This document shows, piece after piece, positions 1 through 10,853 of a stretch of DNA of 64,000 nt. The position numbers and the translations under genes were made by a program. Within the stretch, counting starts at the first letter, position 1, and every line of letters starts with the position of its first letter. Under the pieces are notes generated by a model that made no database searches, was not told where the DNA came from, and was given only the letters and a program-made list of their open reading frames with translations. The stretch lies in the NCBI RefSeq assembly GCF_019175285.1, contig NC_056524.1, positions 101,650,921-101,714,920 of the forward strand, written 5' to 3'. Origin of the DNA: Sceloporus undulatus. Its lineage: Eukaryota > Chordata > Lepidosauria > Squamata > Phrynosomatidae.

Positions 1-887
1 AACAGTTTCAAAAATCGCCTCCCTGTGATGATGGGTGGGGAAGGAATGGAAGGAAGGAAACGGAATAGAACGGGGACTTACTGTGTGCGGTAAAATGCAT
101 CCCCCACTCGTTCCGGCCCCATCCTGGACCCTTTTGTAACACACAGCCCCATTCCAGGGCCTGTGTGATATTCTCTAACACAGGAGCCTTCTAGCTTTTT
201 AAAATGAGACGGACCCCTGATGATCTCTTTCTCCACCCTTCCCTTTTCCCAAGTGGCTCTCTCTTCCTCACACACAGAGACCACTCTGCAAAACTATGGC
301 TACTCTTTTTCCTCCCTTTCTCCATCCATGTGGATGTGTGCTGGTATGTGCATGTGAGCACATAGAGCACTGCTCATGTAACTTAAAACATGCAGAAGAC
401 GGGAATTAAAGGAAGACTGGCAAATCAGAAAACATTTTTTAAAAAAGTAATTTGTGGTAGGAACAAAAAACTCAGGAAAGGAGGGGGAAAGACTAAAAAC
501 GTACTGGAATTTCCAGTATGTGTCTGTATCTCAAAAACTGAGCAATAATTATAGGAGTAAAGTCACAATCTGGTGATATATTGGCCATTTTTTCATTTTC
601 TTCCTGCGTGTTGTCTTTTCAAAACAGAAGAGTCAGTATGGCATGTGAGTTATTAATTCTACAGAAATACCCTCTTAGAATCTTCTGTGTATTCCTGGAT
701 TCAGAGCTTTTACATTTTGGACTACATGATTCCTAGTTTAGATTTAGGCCCAAACAGCTTCCTGTAAAGCAGGGATGAGCTATGTGGTTTTCCAGATCTA
801 GGTAATTCCCGTCACCACACCACTGACAACATGTCCAGATTCCCCCAGCCTGCCTGCCTAGTGCAGCACGCACTCTCCTTGAGATTT

Positions 888-1044
888 TCAATTATATATA
901 ATAATATAATAATAATATCCCGCCCAGTCACAGGGAATCTGGGCAGGTTACAAACAAAATCAAACAGATTCAAAAATATCCTTTCCCAATCCCCATCCCT
1001 GTGCTAAAACAAACATATTAATAAAACAATATAATACGTTACAT
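888..1044 (-). repeat. 3' tail of a non-LTR retrotransposon
   Basis: An AT-rich (ATA)n stretch is followed by a 'cccgccc...gggcaggttacaa' segment and an A-rich region. This is the reverse-strand look of a LINE or LINE-dependent SINE 3' end. Similar tails lie near 6700 and 41470. The family is not resolved. Confidence 0.3.
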
Positions 1045-1145
1045 TACAAATGGCTAAATTGGGGGGGAAATTTGGCGGAGAGAAAGAAGCACAATTAACC
1101 AGTCACCATACATGTAATCAATTCATTTCAGTGAGGGGAAACTTA

Positions 1146-1690
1146 GGCGGTTACACACCGGCATGAAAGTATGCGCAGAGCACGTACTAGAGTTAGGAAG
1201 GGGCGGTGCTTCCGCACCCCCCAACCCTAGTACGCGCTCTGCGCGTACAAAATGGCGGCGGCCACTCCACACGGCCACGCCATGATGGCATCATGAATGT
1301 GCCGCCTCCAAACAGGCGGTGCGGATGTGACGCCATCGCTCCGCGCGAGGGCGCTGTAGTGCGCCCTTTGCACGAAGCATGAAGGAGCTCTGTTTCGGAG
1401 CTCTTCCTGGTTTGTGTTGCTGGGCGCAGCCTTCACACAGCTGCGCCCAGCGACGCAAGGGAGAAGGGGCCAAGCGGCCCCTTCTTCCTCCTCCCGCGCG
1501 CGGGGTGTCCTTGGGGCTTGAAGCCCAAGGACACCCTTTCCAGGTGGGGGAAGGGGCCTTTTGCCACTTCCCTGCAGCCTGGAAAGCAGCGGATCGGGCC
1601 TCAGCGGCTGCCGTTCTAGCCACTGAGGCCCCGATCTGGCGGGGAAAGGCGCACCTACAGGGTGCCCCAAAGGCGGCGTCTGTAACGCCC
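1146..1690. mobile_element. GC-rich Harbinger-like MITE (copy 1)
   Basis: About 545 bp of very GC-rich sequence sit in AT-rich surroundings. The ends are inverted (GGCGGTTACA ... TGTAACGCCC). The interior is a chain of hairpins, for example a 'gtgtccttggg' arm facing its complement and 'ctgggcgcagcc' facing 'gctgcgcccag'. The same modules recur in opposite order at 43645-44216. The Harbinger assignment rests on the terminal style and is tentative. No transposase is present. Confidence 0.6.
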
Positions 1691-2013
1691 TAAGTTAGAG
1701 GCTGCCAGAGAGCCCTTATGGGCCTTATAAAGGCTGTAATGAAGGTGGAAATGTGGCGGCTCTCCTCTGGCAGGTGATTCCCTAGCTTTGGAGCAGCAAT
1801 TAGTGTTCAAAATGAACATGTGAAGAGGGAGCAGAGTCATTCACATTAGGCTTGCCTGCTCCAAAGGTTGTAGGGAAACATGAGATCATGCTGGGTGTTC
1901 AAAAGTCTGAACTTCCTTCCCACAGAGATGGGCTGTTGGGCATGGGGCTTGTTCTCATGGCATCACTGCCTCTTTAGCATTCACTTTTTATATCCACTAA
2001 AACCCTGATTATA

Positions 2014-2220
2014 CAGTGGGCCCTGGTATATATAACCCCTTGCTGGGCTTTGGTTCCAGGAACTCCAGGGATATCCCGTTAAATGCAATAACATTGTAAA
2101 ATGGTGTCTTATATAGATGGCAAATAAGGTTTCCTTTTTACAATTTATATTTTTAAAGTGGTTTTTTTAGTCTGGATGGTGAATCCATGGGTACGAATGT
2201 GTGATATGAAAGGCTGACTG
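2014..2220 (+). mobile_element. Tigger-like (TcMar) MITE
   Basis: The ends CAGTGGGCCC and GGCTGACTG are flanked by TA. The interior has the usual run of a 'ggttccagga' box, a 'cccgttaaatgcaat' box and 'gtgtcttatata'. This is one of at least seven copies in the window. It is non-autonomous. Confidence 0.6.
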
Positions 2221-2810
2221 TACTCACAATTCCCAGCGGTAGACTACTAATAAAAAAGGACCCCCCCCAAAAGGAGGAGGACAATCTTGGTGATGTTGTT
2301 GTTGTTGTTGTGTTTTGTTGTTATATTATTTATTATTATTATATTCCAGATAGTGCAAATGTTCCATTATTTCTCTTCCTGGTTGACGTCTTCAGCAATC
2401 AGAGAACATGCCAGGGGAGAATCAAATGAATTTGCTCTTGTACTTCTTGCATACCTCATACCAGTTTCTTAAAACGCAAGTCCGTGAGAAGATTATCGCA
2501 TATCATTCTCGAAACGTTCGAGATGGAACTTCTGGGAACGGTATTATCCGCATTGAGGAAAGGGAACGTGATGGGAACGTGATGAGAACACATGTGAGCT
2601 TCCTTCCCCGCTTTAACTCTTTGTCTGGCTCTTTGCTATGGAATTCTGGAGTTGTTTGCTTGCTTTGTGTGGTGCTCCAAACAGAGGACTTTTGTGGTTT
2701 CCCTCCTGGAGGAAGGAGGGAGGGTCCTGGCATCTCTGCATCCCTGTCTCTGCAGGCGCAGCACAGGCGCCGTGCTGGACACGACACAGAGGCCCCCGCA
2801 GAAGCAGCCA

Positions 2811-3043
2811 GACCCTCTCCCTTTTGCTCTCGCCCTGGTCCCCTCCTTCCCTTCCTTCTCTCTTTTCCTCTGTTTTGCCCTCCTCCTTCACTCTCTTTCT
2901 CATTGCTTATCCTTCCTTCTCTCTCCCTCTTCCATTTTTCTCCTTCCCTCTCTCTTGCTCTCTCTTCCCTCCTTTCCTCTCTCTCCCTTGTCCCACCTCC
3001 CCTTCCTTTTTCCTTCCTTCCCACCCTCCTTCTTTCCCCCCTT
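2811..3043 (+). repeat. Polypyrimidine (C/T) tract
   Basis: About 230 bp are almost pure C and T on the + strand. The tract keeps several frames open on both strands, but they encode only Ser/Leu/Pro/Phe or Arg/Glu/Lys runs and are not believed to be genes. Confidence 0.8.
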
Positions 3044-3044
3044 A

Positions 3045-3062
3045 AACACACACACACACACA
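3045..3062 (+). repeat. (CA)n microsatellite
   Basis: A short CA run adjoins the C/T tract. Confidence 0.85.
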
Positions 3063-3303
3063 ACACCTTCCCTCACTGCAGTCGCTCACCTGCTGCCTCC
3101 CTGCTGTCATTCTTTCAGCCAATCAGGAGATGGAGGAATGGAGAACGGATTTGAGAACGGAAGAATACTGCACAGACCTCTTGTGGAACGTTCTGAGAAC
3201 GTTACAGCTCGCGGGAACACATTTAATCCGTCCCCTCCTGGAACACATGTGGAACACATTGGAAATGTTCTGAGAACCCAATGGGAACACATACGTGTGG
3301 TAT

Positions 3304-3532
3304 ACGTGGAACCTTGCTATACACTGGTGTTTGTTCCAAGATCCCCCTGTAGTATAAACAAAATCCATGTATGCTCAAGTCCCATTAAATATAATGCAGA
3401 GCAAAACGGTTGCCTTTATAAAAAATGGAAATCAAGGTTTGATCATTGAAATTTATACTTTTTTGGAACATTTTCAAACCGGTATGCTTGAATCCATGTA
3501 TAACAAATCCGTGTTAGAAGGGCGCTGATGTA
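3304..3532 (+). mobile_element. Tigger-like (TcMar) MITE
   Basis: It has the same order of boxes as the copy at 26984: 'ttccaagatcccc', 'gctcaagtcccattaaat', 'aatccatgtata', and an end near 'gggcgctgatg' next to TA. It is more diverged at its left end. Confidence 0.5.
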
Positions 3533-4161
3533 CTTAAATGTGTTTGTTCCCATCGGGTTCCCAGAACGTCTCAGAAACGCAGTGCGGTATTCTCCCTAGA
3601 GTTTCCCATACAAGCATGCTCTTTCCCTCTTCCTTTAGAGAAAAACATGAGCCCACAGCTCATTAGTTTGAATATTTCTCCTCAAGGTTCCAGCAAATCT
3701 GTAAATATTGACTTCTGGGTAAAGATATGGAGAAGATCTTTACATAAACATCGTCAATACGTCCACAATTTAGGCTATTTTCTTTCCTTGTACTTGTTTG
3801 TGCATCCCTCACCGTTACCTACATCTTGGGGCCCTGTATGCAGTCTGGAAATTGCACACCTTTTGTGATTAAAATTCTGTGATTTTGGATGTTGATACCA
3901 TATATTGTGCAAGTTCTCTGTTCATATATTAGACTGCTTCCCTAAACAGAAGAAATGGCCTGTTAATATTATTCAGCACTGTGTTGTTTACATCACTATA
4001 CCTTTCTATATGTCAGTGCCATCGGTTAAACTGTATTTTCTTTTAACTTGAACTCCTGATCCATGGTTGCTTAGTAGAAAATTAACCTTACTCCTCAAAA
4101 TGCTCTGAAATAAGTAACAAATGCTCTCTTTCATAAACCAGTGAAATGTATTTTGGAACAG

Positions 4162-4366
4162 GTGGTGAGTGTTAATAGGAAATACTTCTCAACGAGGCAG
4201 AAGTGGCCCTTAGAAGCCCCACTTCAGTCCATGATGATGCTGATTCTACTGCTGAGGAAAAGAACGGACCCCATCTGAGTACAATGCACTGCTCAGTGCA
4301 GCTGGCTTCAAGGAGATTCAGTTCAAGAAAGGAAGTATCTACAGTGCCATTTTGGGAAGAAAATAA
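4162..4366 (+). pseudogene. Orphan, decayed last exon of an ASMT-like gene (relic 1)
   Basis: A splice acceptor (ttggaacag) precedes GGTGG. The end reads, in the correct frame, A-A-G-F-K-E-I-Q-F-K-K-G-S-I-Y-S-A-I-L-G-R-K then TAA, which closely matches the C-termini of copies A and B. Earlier the exon has small deletions (205 nt against 209 in the intact genes), one right after the Gly codons, that put stops in the start frame. About 120 bp upstream also resemble intron 7 of copies A and B, so this is genomic duplication debris and not a processed copy. No exons 1-7 of this copy were seen in the window. They may lie before position 1 or be lost. Confidence 0.75.
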
Positions 4367-4754
4367 CTTGTCCCTGCTGCATTCATGTCATGCTTAGGGA
4401 ATCTAGAACTAAAGCTTTCAACGTCTTTACCTTCTATTCATTCTCATTGTCCTACATACCAGTTTATTTCAAAGGAAGAAAATATTAGATAACATGACAA
4501 TATTCTTTCACATATTTCGTATTTTTATTCTTAAGTTCTTTGCTATGTACAACTTTCAAATCTTAAAACTACAACCAAATGATTCCATATGTTACAAACC
4601 TCCCGTTTTGCACAATAGAATTTTTTAAAGGCACTAGAGTCTCTGGTAGAGAATTCTAAATACCACATGAAACTACAAATCCCAAGATTCTAAATGTTGA
4701 GTGGCAGTTAATGTGGTTCAAATGATATAACTTTGTGGTGTAAAAGAGACCTAA

Positions 4755-5115
4755 TATTTTCAGGGAGTCAGGTCCTTAACGAGGTGGTGTCTGCACAGGC
4801 CAGGATACTCTGGGGGCAGCCCAAAGTATCCTGGCCCTGAAACTTCCCTGATCTCCCTGCATTGCCTGATCCCTCCATTCTGATACCTAGTGTTGTTCGC
4901 ATAAGTGTCCCTCTGCCCACCAGCATGGCTGCCGCTGCTGTACATCACTTGTTGGGCTAAAAATGAGATGCCCATCATTGGTCACATGGGTGGATACCTT
5001 ATTCTGACATCAGAGAGAGTGATGGGCAGCATGTGGCAGCTGCACCACATAGCACAGTGGGCCATGTTTAAACAGCCACTCAGAATTTCAGAAGGCTGCA
5101 GATCTTCTGGAAGAT
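4755..5115. mobile_element. MITE-like repeat of the 'gtctgcacaggcca' group
   Basis: It shares 'gtctgcacaggccag' and the order of following segments with 29035-29345, and more loosely with 35482-35955. Class is uncertain, possibly Harbinger-like. Open frames inside are short and unrelated to known proteins. Confidence 0.4.
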
Positions 5116-5308
5116 CCAGAGCAATAGAGAACATTTTTACTCTATTCAGGGACTGGGCTTTGCATCGTCAGGAGTCTCTGGCGTGAGTACAGCGGGAGGC
5201 CAGTATATTTGGTGTGTGCAGATGTGTTATCTCTGAAATGCAGTTTTTCTACTGATACAACGTATTTATAGTACCCATGGGTTGAGACAAATCAGGCTTT
5301 GCAGATAT

Positions 5309-5537
5309 AATGGGCTCTTGGTATCTGCTGGGGTTTGGTTTCAGGAGCCCCTGTGGGATACCAAGAGCTGAGGATGCTCAAGTCCCATTAAATACAATGG
5401 CATAGTAAAGTGGTATCCCTAATATAAAATGACAAAAATCATGGTTTGCATTTTTGGAATTTCTATATTTTGAAAATATTTTCAAGCCATAGATGCTTGA
5501 ACATGGTAAAAAAGGCAGTGATATAGGAGGCTGACTG
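5309..5537 (+). mobile_element. Tigger-like (TcMar) MITE
   Basis: Recognised by 'ttggtttcaggagccc', 'gctcaagtcccattaaata', a degenerate 'gtggtatccctaatata', and the end 'ggctgactg' followed by TA. Confidence 0.6.
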
Positions 5538-5894
5538 TATTTAAAAAAAAAATCCTGAGGAAAACCTCTCTGTCAGTGGTGATGGGACAAAAACATCCAT
5601 GGAGGTGTCAGCACACTCATTGAGTCATTGCTAACTTTTGGGGTAGTGAGGAGGATGGAGTGGACAAGGGTGGGGGTGCTGGAATCCTAAGCAAGGAGCC
5701 ATCCTTTCTGGAAGATTACAGTGGGAGTTTCACCTGGAAGTGACTCTGGTGTACGTTGGAGAGCATGCTAACTTCTGAAAACTTCACACACTTGTATCGC
5801 CTAATGCTGTCCAGCTTAGACTGAAACTGTTCTGACTAATTTATTATATAGGAGCTATTAATGTGAAAACTAATATATAACTTCCTGTTGTTAC

Positions 5895-6072
5895 ATACTT
5901 TCAAGTTAACTCTGACTATGGCAACCCTAGCATTGGTTTTCTTGGCAAGATTTATTCAGAGTAGGTTTGCTGTTGCCTTCCTCTGAGGCTGAGAGACAGT
6001 GACAGACCCAAGGCTGCCCAGTGGATTTCCATGGCTGACTCAATCCATAGTCTCTTGGAGTCCTAGGACGTC
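5895..6072 (-). mobile_element. tRNA-derived SINE fragment
   Basis: Reverse-strand copy of the SINE seen more fully at 15508-15742, with shared blocks 'tatggcaaccct', 'cttggcaagatt' and 'cccagtggatttccatggctg'. The tRNA-like head, which would lie on the right, is degraded. Confidence 0.6.
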
Positions 6073-6689
6073 TTCCACTGACAAAATTAATTTATCTTAG
6101 CTTGCATTTTCTGGTCTGCAGGGACTCTGCAACGATCTCAGTGAATCCACACATAGCAATCAATGAACCAGCACAAACTGTTCATACATTTCCTCCACTC
6201 TCTCTTTTCTTTTCCCAGCATGAATCAACCTAGCAGCCAATAGCCATTATGATTCACCTGTCTTAATGACAAAAAATAGCGGCAAGTATAAACGAATTAC
6301 AAATTGTCGCTTAAATGGAAACGCAGGTGAAATGAATGGTTTAGTTACTCCGATTCATGTGACGTCATGCTGAGTGTCGCAATGATTGACAGCACCAAAT
6401 ACGGTAGGTGGGAGGGAAATAACGATGAAACCGGTTTATATATACACCACTTTTTTCTCAATAGGAACGCTAGGGGACAAATGCATCGATTCATTCAGCA
6501 AATAGGAACGAGGAAAAAAAAGCGATTCAGAACGCGGGATAAGACCAGGTTATTTGAATTGATTTAACTGATACCGGTGTATTTAAAGCATTGTAAATCG
6601 CAAGTGGGAACACCCCCATCCAGTCCCTTTCCCCCTTTGCTTCCACTGTAGGGAGGAAGGCATGAATGAATGAATGAATGAAGAATGAC

Positions 6690-6890
6690 ATGAATGAAAT
6701 ATTTATTTATATCCCACCTCTTCCGTTTTGGGGATGAGGCAGGTAACAACATGATTGATACAATACACAATAATAAAACAACAAGAAACCACGAGACCCC
6801 AACCCTAACCCTCCCTCCCCAATACTAAAAATTTTAAAATAATAAAAACATAATTAAAATGTGGCAATACAGGGATGGAATTGTGAATGT
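6690..6890 (-). repeat. LINE 3' tail
   Basis: 'atttatttatatcccacctcttcc' followed by an A-rich stretch with many 'aataaaa' blocks is a reversed non-LTR retrotransposon end. It is nearly the same as 41465-41650. A (GAAT)n run precedes it. Confidence 0.4.
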
Positions 6891-7818
6891 ACAAACCCAT
6901 GATGGAGAAAGAAAAAAAGTGCATTTTATTTTATTTATTTTATTTTTTTCATTTCATTATGAAACTGCCCAGGCATAGAACAGCAATGAAGGGATGAATA
7001 AGCTACCCCTTTCTCTTCCTCCCCCATACCTGAGTGTTGTGTTTGTTTTACTGTTTGTACCCTTCCCCTCATCCTTGCCTCAATAGCCATTGTGTTGTTT
7101 GTTTTGATTCCATTGACTGAAGCATGTGCTATCCCTTTTCCATCTCCCCATCCTTCACTTCCTCATTTGTGCATCACACTCCTTCCCTCCTCCCATCCGT
7201 ATTCCGCACAGCGAGTACACATGAGCGAGTGAGTTAATGATCGAGGGTGTATGTGCACAGTCTTTCTTTTAAGTACCTAGCCTGCCATAGCCAAAGCTTG
7301 TACCTCATTTACCCAAATTCTATGTGACATTTTTTTTTATTTATCTGAAGGAAGAAACATTTTGAAGCCTCAAGGAATGCTGATTTCTTCCAGAAAGATA
7401 AAATATGGTTTCCTTTAAGATTCTCATAGGATCTGCCTTATTCACATTAGGCCTTTATCCATCCAGCTGAGTTTGTCTTCTACACTGACTGGCAGTGGAT
7501 CTCAGGAATAAAGAATCTTTCCGCCCTTCGAATATGTCCTGTGTCTGTTTTTATTTTCTCAGCCCTGGTCATGTACTTGTAAGGCAATATCTTAAATGAC
7601 CAGGTCTCAGCCAGCTAGACATTCTGCTGAGGAAGAGGTTTAAAGAGCTGCACCAGAAAGAGAAGAGCTAAGCCACCCAACCATCTGACCCACCAACAAA
7701 AATCCATCCCTATTATTATATTATTTACTTTTTTCATTTCAAGTAAGAGTTCCTCCTGACCAGAGAAGCTCATGTGGAGCAAAATGGTTAACAAGTAGTC
7801 AGTGTGGGAAGTATGACA

Positions 7819-7849
7819 AGGAGAGAGAGAGAGAGAGATAGAGAGAGAG
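7819..7849 (+). repeat. (GA)n microsatellite
   Basis: GA dinucleotide run with one interruption. Confidence 0.8.
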
Positions 7850-7980
7850 TTCAGCTTTCCCCCTATAGAACTGACCATGCTTTACTTTAAACTACTGATT
7901 TATTCAACTGATTGTCAAATTATTGTCAATAGACTGGAATGTGGCTTTCCATTTGTTTCTCCACTGATGACTTTCTGAAG

Positions 7981-8323
7981 TTATCGCACGGGTCCTAAAC
8001 TGTCCCAAGCGTTCTAAGGGGGGAGTGGAACGCGATGGGCACCGGATGGGGCCCAAAACGCGACTTTATCGCACGAGGGAACGCCGCCGCCACCGCCGCG
8101 CGTTCCCTTTGCTTCCCAATTCTGTTCTGTTTTCAAAGCGTCCCCAGAAATGGCGCCCTCTGGAACAGAATTGGGACGGAATGGGAACGCTGCCGGCGGC
8201 GGGGTGCATCCCCTGTGCGATAAAGTCGCGTTTGGGCCCCACGGTGCCCATCGCGTTCCATGCACGCCGCCCCGCTCGCCCCCGTTAGAACGCGCTGGGG
8301 ACAGTTTAGGCCCCGTGCGATAA
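7981..8323. mobile_element. Foldback element with TTATCGCACGGG ends
   Basis: About 340 bp, GC-rich. The outer arms (TTATCGCACGGG..CCTAAACTGTCCC) face each other as inverted repeats of about 40 bp. A second inverted pair inside carries the same core again ('gactttatcgcac' and 'gtgcgataaagtc'), so the end sequence occurs four times in a nested palindrome. No coding capacity. Class unknown. Confidence 0.65.
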
Positions 8324-8461
8324 ACTTCTTTGTGTGGCTATTCATTAGGGAACTGCATTCTCTTTTAGTTTAATTTCTCACATAGTTTGCAAAAATTAAG
8401 CTGTATCAGTTCGGAATGCTGTTGAAATAACTCCTAATCATTAAAATTATTTGGGAATAAG

Positions 8462-8669
8462 CGGTGGCTGCTATGCTAGTTGTTGATGTTCTTTTTCAAG
8501 AAGACAGAGCTGGTCCACTGAGGCCCACTTTGCCTCCAGAGTGCTGCATGCACAAAATTGATGGAAAAACACAAACTTCATCCAAGCAGAGCTGTCCCTC
8601 AGAGCAGCTAACCTCAAGGAGATTCAATTCAAGAAGGACACATCTATCATACCACTAGGAGGAAAATAA
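8462..8669 (+). pseudogene. Orphan, decayed last exon of an ASMT-like gene (relic 2)
   Basis: After an acceptor-like 'ggaataag', the frame reads M-L-V-V-D-V-L-F-Q-E-D-R-A-G-P-L, matching [17 protein letters not shown] of copy B. It continues through D-G-K-T-Q-T-S-S, then shifts by one base. The true C-terminal frame (A-A-N-L-K-E-I-Q-F-K-K ... G-G-K, TAA) is still readable. The conserved glycines at the splice junction have changed. The preceding 120 bp resemble intron 7 of the intact copies up to the foldback element that ends at 8323. No other exons of this copy were found between 4.4 and 8.3 kb. Confidence 0.7.
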
Positions 8670-9697
8670 TCTTGTCTCTGTTTCATTCTTATTCAGTGGC
8701 TAAAAAAACCCCAAACCCTAGCATAACAAAACATTATGGTGTACTGTGCTAAGTTCACTTCCAGTTAGGTTTAAAAACAAAACAACTTGCTGATTTCAAA
8801 GAAACTATGATACCACATTATTTCACAAACTCAAATATACTTGCTATAAGGCTCCTGAAATAATTTGATTGCAAGTAGACAACAGTAGTCTCTCAGTGTT
8901 GTTAAACTATAAGTCCTGTCATCCCTGAACAAGAAGTAGACTCCAAAACATTTAGAGATTTATAGATTCCCTATCTCAGGGATTCCCAAAGTGGGTGGTA
9001 TGTCCCTCTGAGGGGTGGTGGAAAGATCCGGGGATGGCGAGCTGGAAGTGGACAGCGGGGGGGGGGAGGTTTGAGGGGGAAAAGGGGCAGCAGGAGACTT
9101 CAGTCAAAGTATTGAGGCTCAAGAAAAACAGGGGAACTGTTTAGACTGCTGTTCAGTACATGAGACGGTTCGCCTACTTTTTACCTGCCCACACATGCTC
9201 CCTCTCTTACTCACATCTTTCACTGGTAGTGGTGGGAAACTCTTGTGAGGCTTGGGCACAGGGCATCATTTCTGTGGCTTGGAGGAGCACCATTTTGGGA
9301 CGACTGAGTATCTGGAGCAAGGATTTTAAAACTGGTGGTGGGGGAGAATGGCAGGAAAATGGAGCTTCCAGATTTTGCTCCTGCTTAGCTTTTTGAACAC
9401 TGCAGGGCTTAGCTGGCAGGTTGGAGCTGCACTGTTTTTTCCCCCCTCCAAAAAGGCAGAAGGAGAGGTAGCAAGAAACAATATTTGTGTGTGTGTGTGG
9501 ACACTTGAGCTGTGTGGGGAATAAATGTTTCTGGGAAAAGAGAAGGGCAGACTAGGGTCCTCAACCAAGAGGAAAGAAGGCAGTGGCCCAAAAAAGTGTG
9601 GAGGACTAAAATCCAAATAAATTTCTTGCTATTGTACGTATTTGGCAATCTAAAACCAAAATAGGGGCAGCACCTTGGAAAGCACACGTTTGACCTA

Positions 9698-10195
9698 CTG
9701 TATGTTTCTGGCGTATAAGACTTTTTTAACCCAGGAAAATCTTCTCAAAAGTCGGGGTCGCCTTATACGCCAGGTGTCATATTATGGGCAGGTACTGAAA
9801 CTTCTGAGCTGGACTGGAGAATCTGCGGTCGCCGCATATAGTGGGGGGAGCGCAAAAACGCCGCGGCCGCATCCCCGCCATATGTGGTGATCGTATGAAA
9901 GCAGCTACCACTCTGATAGTGTTGGAGACAGGGAACACTGGGCAAGCAGGGAGAACTGACCAATCCAAGCAGGCTTTGTATACAACAAGGTTTCCTGCTA
10001 AGAACCTGCATGTCATAAGCATTTGAATTTAAATTACCATATTGAAATCAAATCTGATTTTTTAAATTTTTATTTGATGTGCGTTGGAAGAAGGGTAGTT
10101 TTATACGGTGAGTACATCCCAAACTCTATATTTTAACTGGAAATGTTGGGGGTCGTCTTATATGCCCAGTCGTCTTATACACCGGAAAATACGGG
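9698..10195. mobile_element. Pogo/Tigger-like MITE with 'GTATAAGAC' ends
   Basis: Inverted ends (CTGTATGTTTCTGGCGTATA and the complement of GTCTTATACACCGGAAAATA) are flanked by TA on both sides. A short inner repeat of the end motif ('cgccttatacgcc', 'cgtcttatatgccc') is typical of this vertebrate family. It lies between relic 2 and copy A. Confidence 0.6.
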
Positions 10196-10413
10196 TACAT
10201 AATTGCTGAGAAAACCATGGGCAAGTTTGGTAGATGTAGGAACAACCTTCCACCTACATTTTAATACTTCTGTGGCACGTATCCTTGAAGTTCCAAGCCA
10301 GATACCTCCACTTCTTCATTTTTTTTTTTGAACAGATGATATCAGTTTAAAAAGGAATTCTCTGGAGAACCATTCTGAATCTTTTTCTTTGGAAGCAAAT
10401 CCACTTGCTTGGA

Positions 10414-10632
10414 TCTAATCTGCACTGCAGAAATAATGCTGTTTTGACACTGCTTTAACTGCCATGGTTCAGTGTTATGCAATTCTAAGAATTATAGTTT
10501 TGTGAGATATTTAGCTTTCTGCACCAGAGAGTTCTGGTGCCACAATGAACTATAAACCTCAGGATTCCATAAGACTGAGCCATGACAGTTAAGACAATGT
10601 CAAAGTGCATTAATTCTGCAGTACAGATTAGA
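10414..10632. mobile_element. hAT-like MITE, 'tgcactgcagaa' family
   Basis: Inverted arms begin 'ctgcactgcagaaataatgc' and end 'gcattaattctgcagtacag'. The internal pair 'aactgccatggttcagtg' and 'actgagccatgacagtt' also face each other. Related copies lie at 22506-22721 and 38290-38475. Confidence 0.6.
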
Positions 10633-10685
10633 CTTTGGAAAACAAAGAGTTAAGAAAGTCTCACATACTTTCATGTTTCGCAACT

Positions 10686-10784
10686 GAAGTATTCAGCAAA
10701 TATAATAGACAAAGAATGGTGGCCTTTCTTGTAGCATTCAGATAAGTGTTTTGTTCCTGATCAACAAACAACTGATTCAGAAGA
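10686..10784 (+). promoter_or_regulatory. Conserved upstream block of copy A (promoter or 5' UTR candidate)
   Basis: GAAGTATTCAG at 10686 followed by an AT-rich 'caaatataatag' and 'aagaatggtggccttt' recurs before copies B (30629) and C (54904) at a similar distance from the first ATG. The AATATA element could be a TATA box in A and B, but copy C lacks it. Function is inferred only from position and conservation between paralogues. Confidence 0.4.
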
Positions 10785-10853
10785 ATGAATTCAGAAGATA
10801 ATGAAACTATTAAAACCCTGTTTCAACACCAACATGGATATGTCATTTCAAAG
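10785..10853 (+). CDS. ASMT: Copy A exon 1
   Basis: ATG plus 22 codons (M-N-S-E-D-N-E-T-I-K-T-L-F ... V-I-S-K), ending phase 0 at AAG|GTATGT. The start matches those of copies B and C and is preceded by 'agaaga'. Too short to show up as an ORF by length alone. Confidence 0.8.

Noticed and set aside
1227-1693. Open frames of 104-147 codons on both strands
   Set aside because: They are within the first GC-rich MITE, for the same reason.
2408-3449. Several open frames of 135-265 codons on both strands
   Set aside because: They run through the C/T tract, have runs of Ser/Leu/Pro/Phe or Arg/Glu, and lack any domain or splice context.
4203-4397. A 64-codon start-to-stop frame as a small gene
   Set aside because: It is an out-of-frame reading of the decayed ASMT-like last exon.
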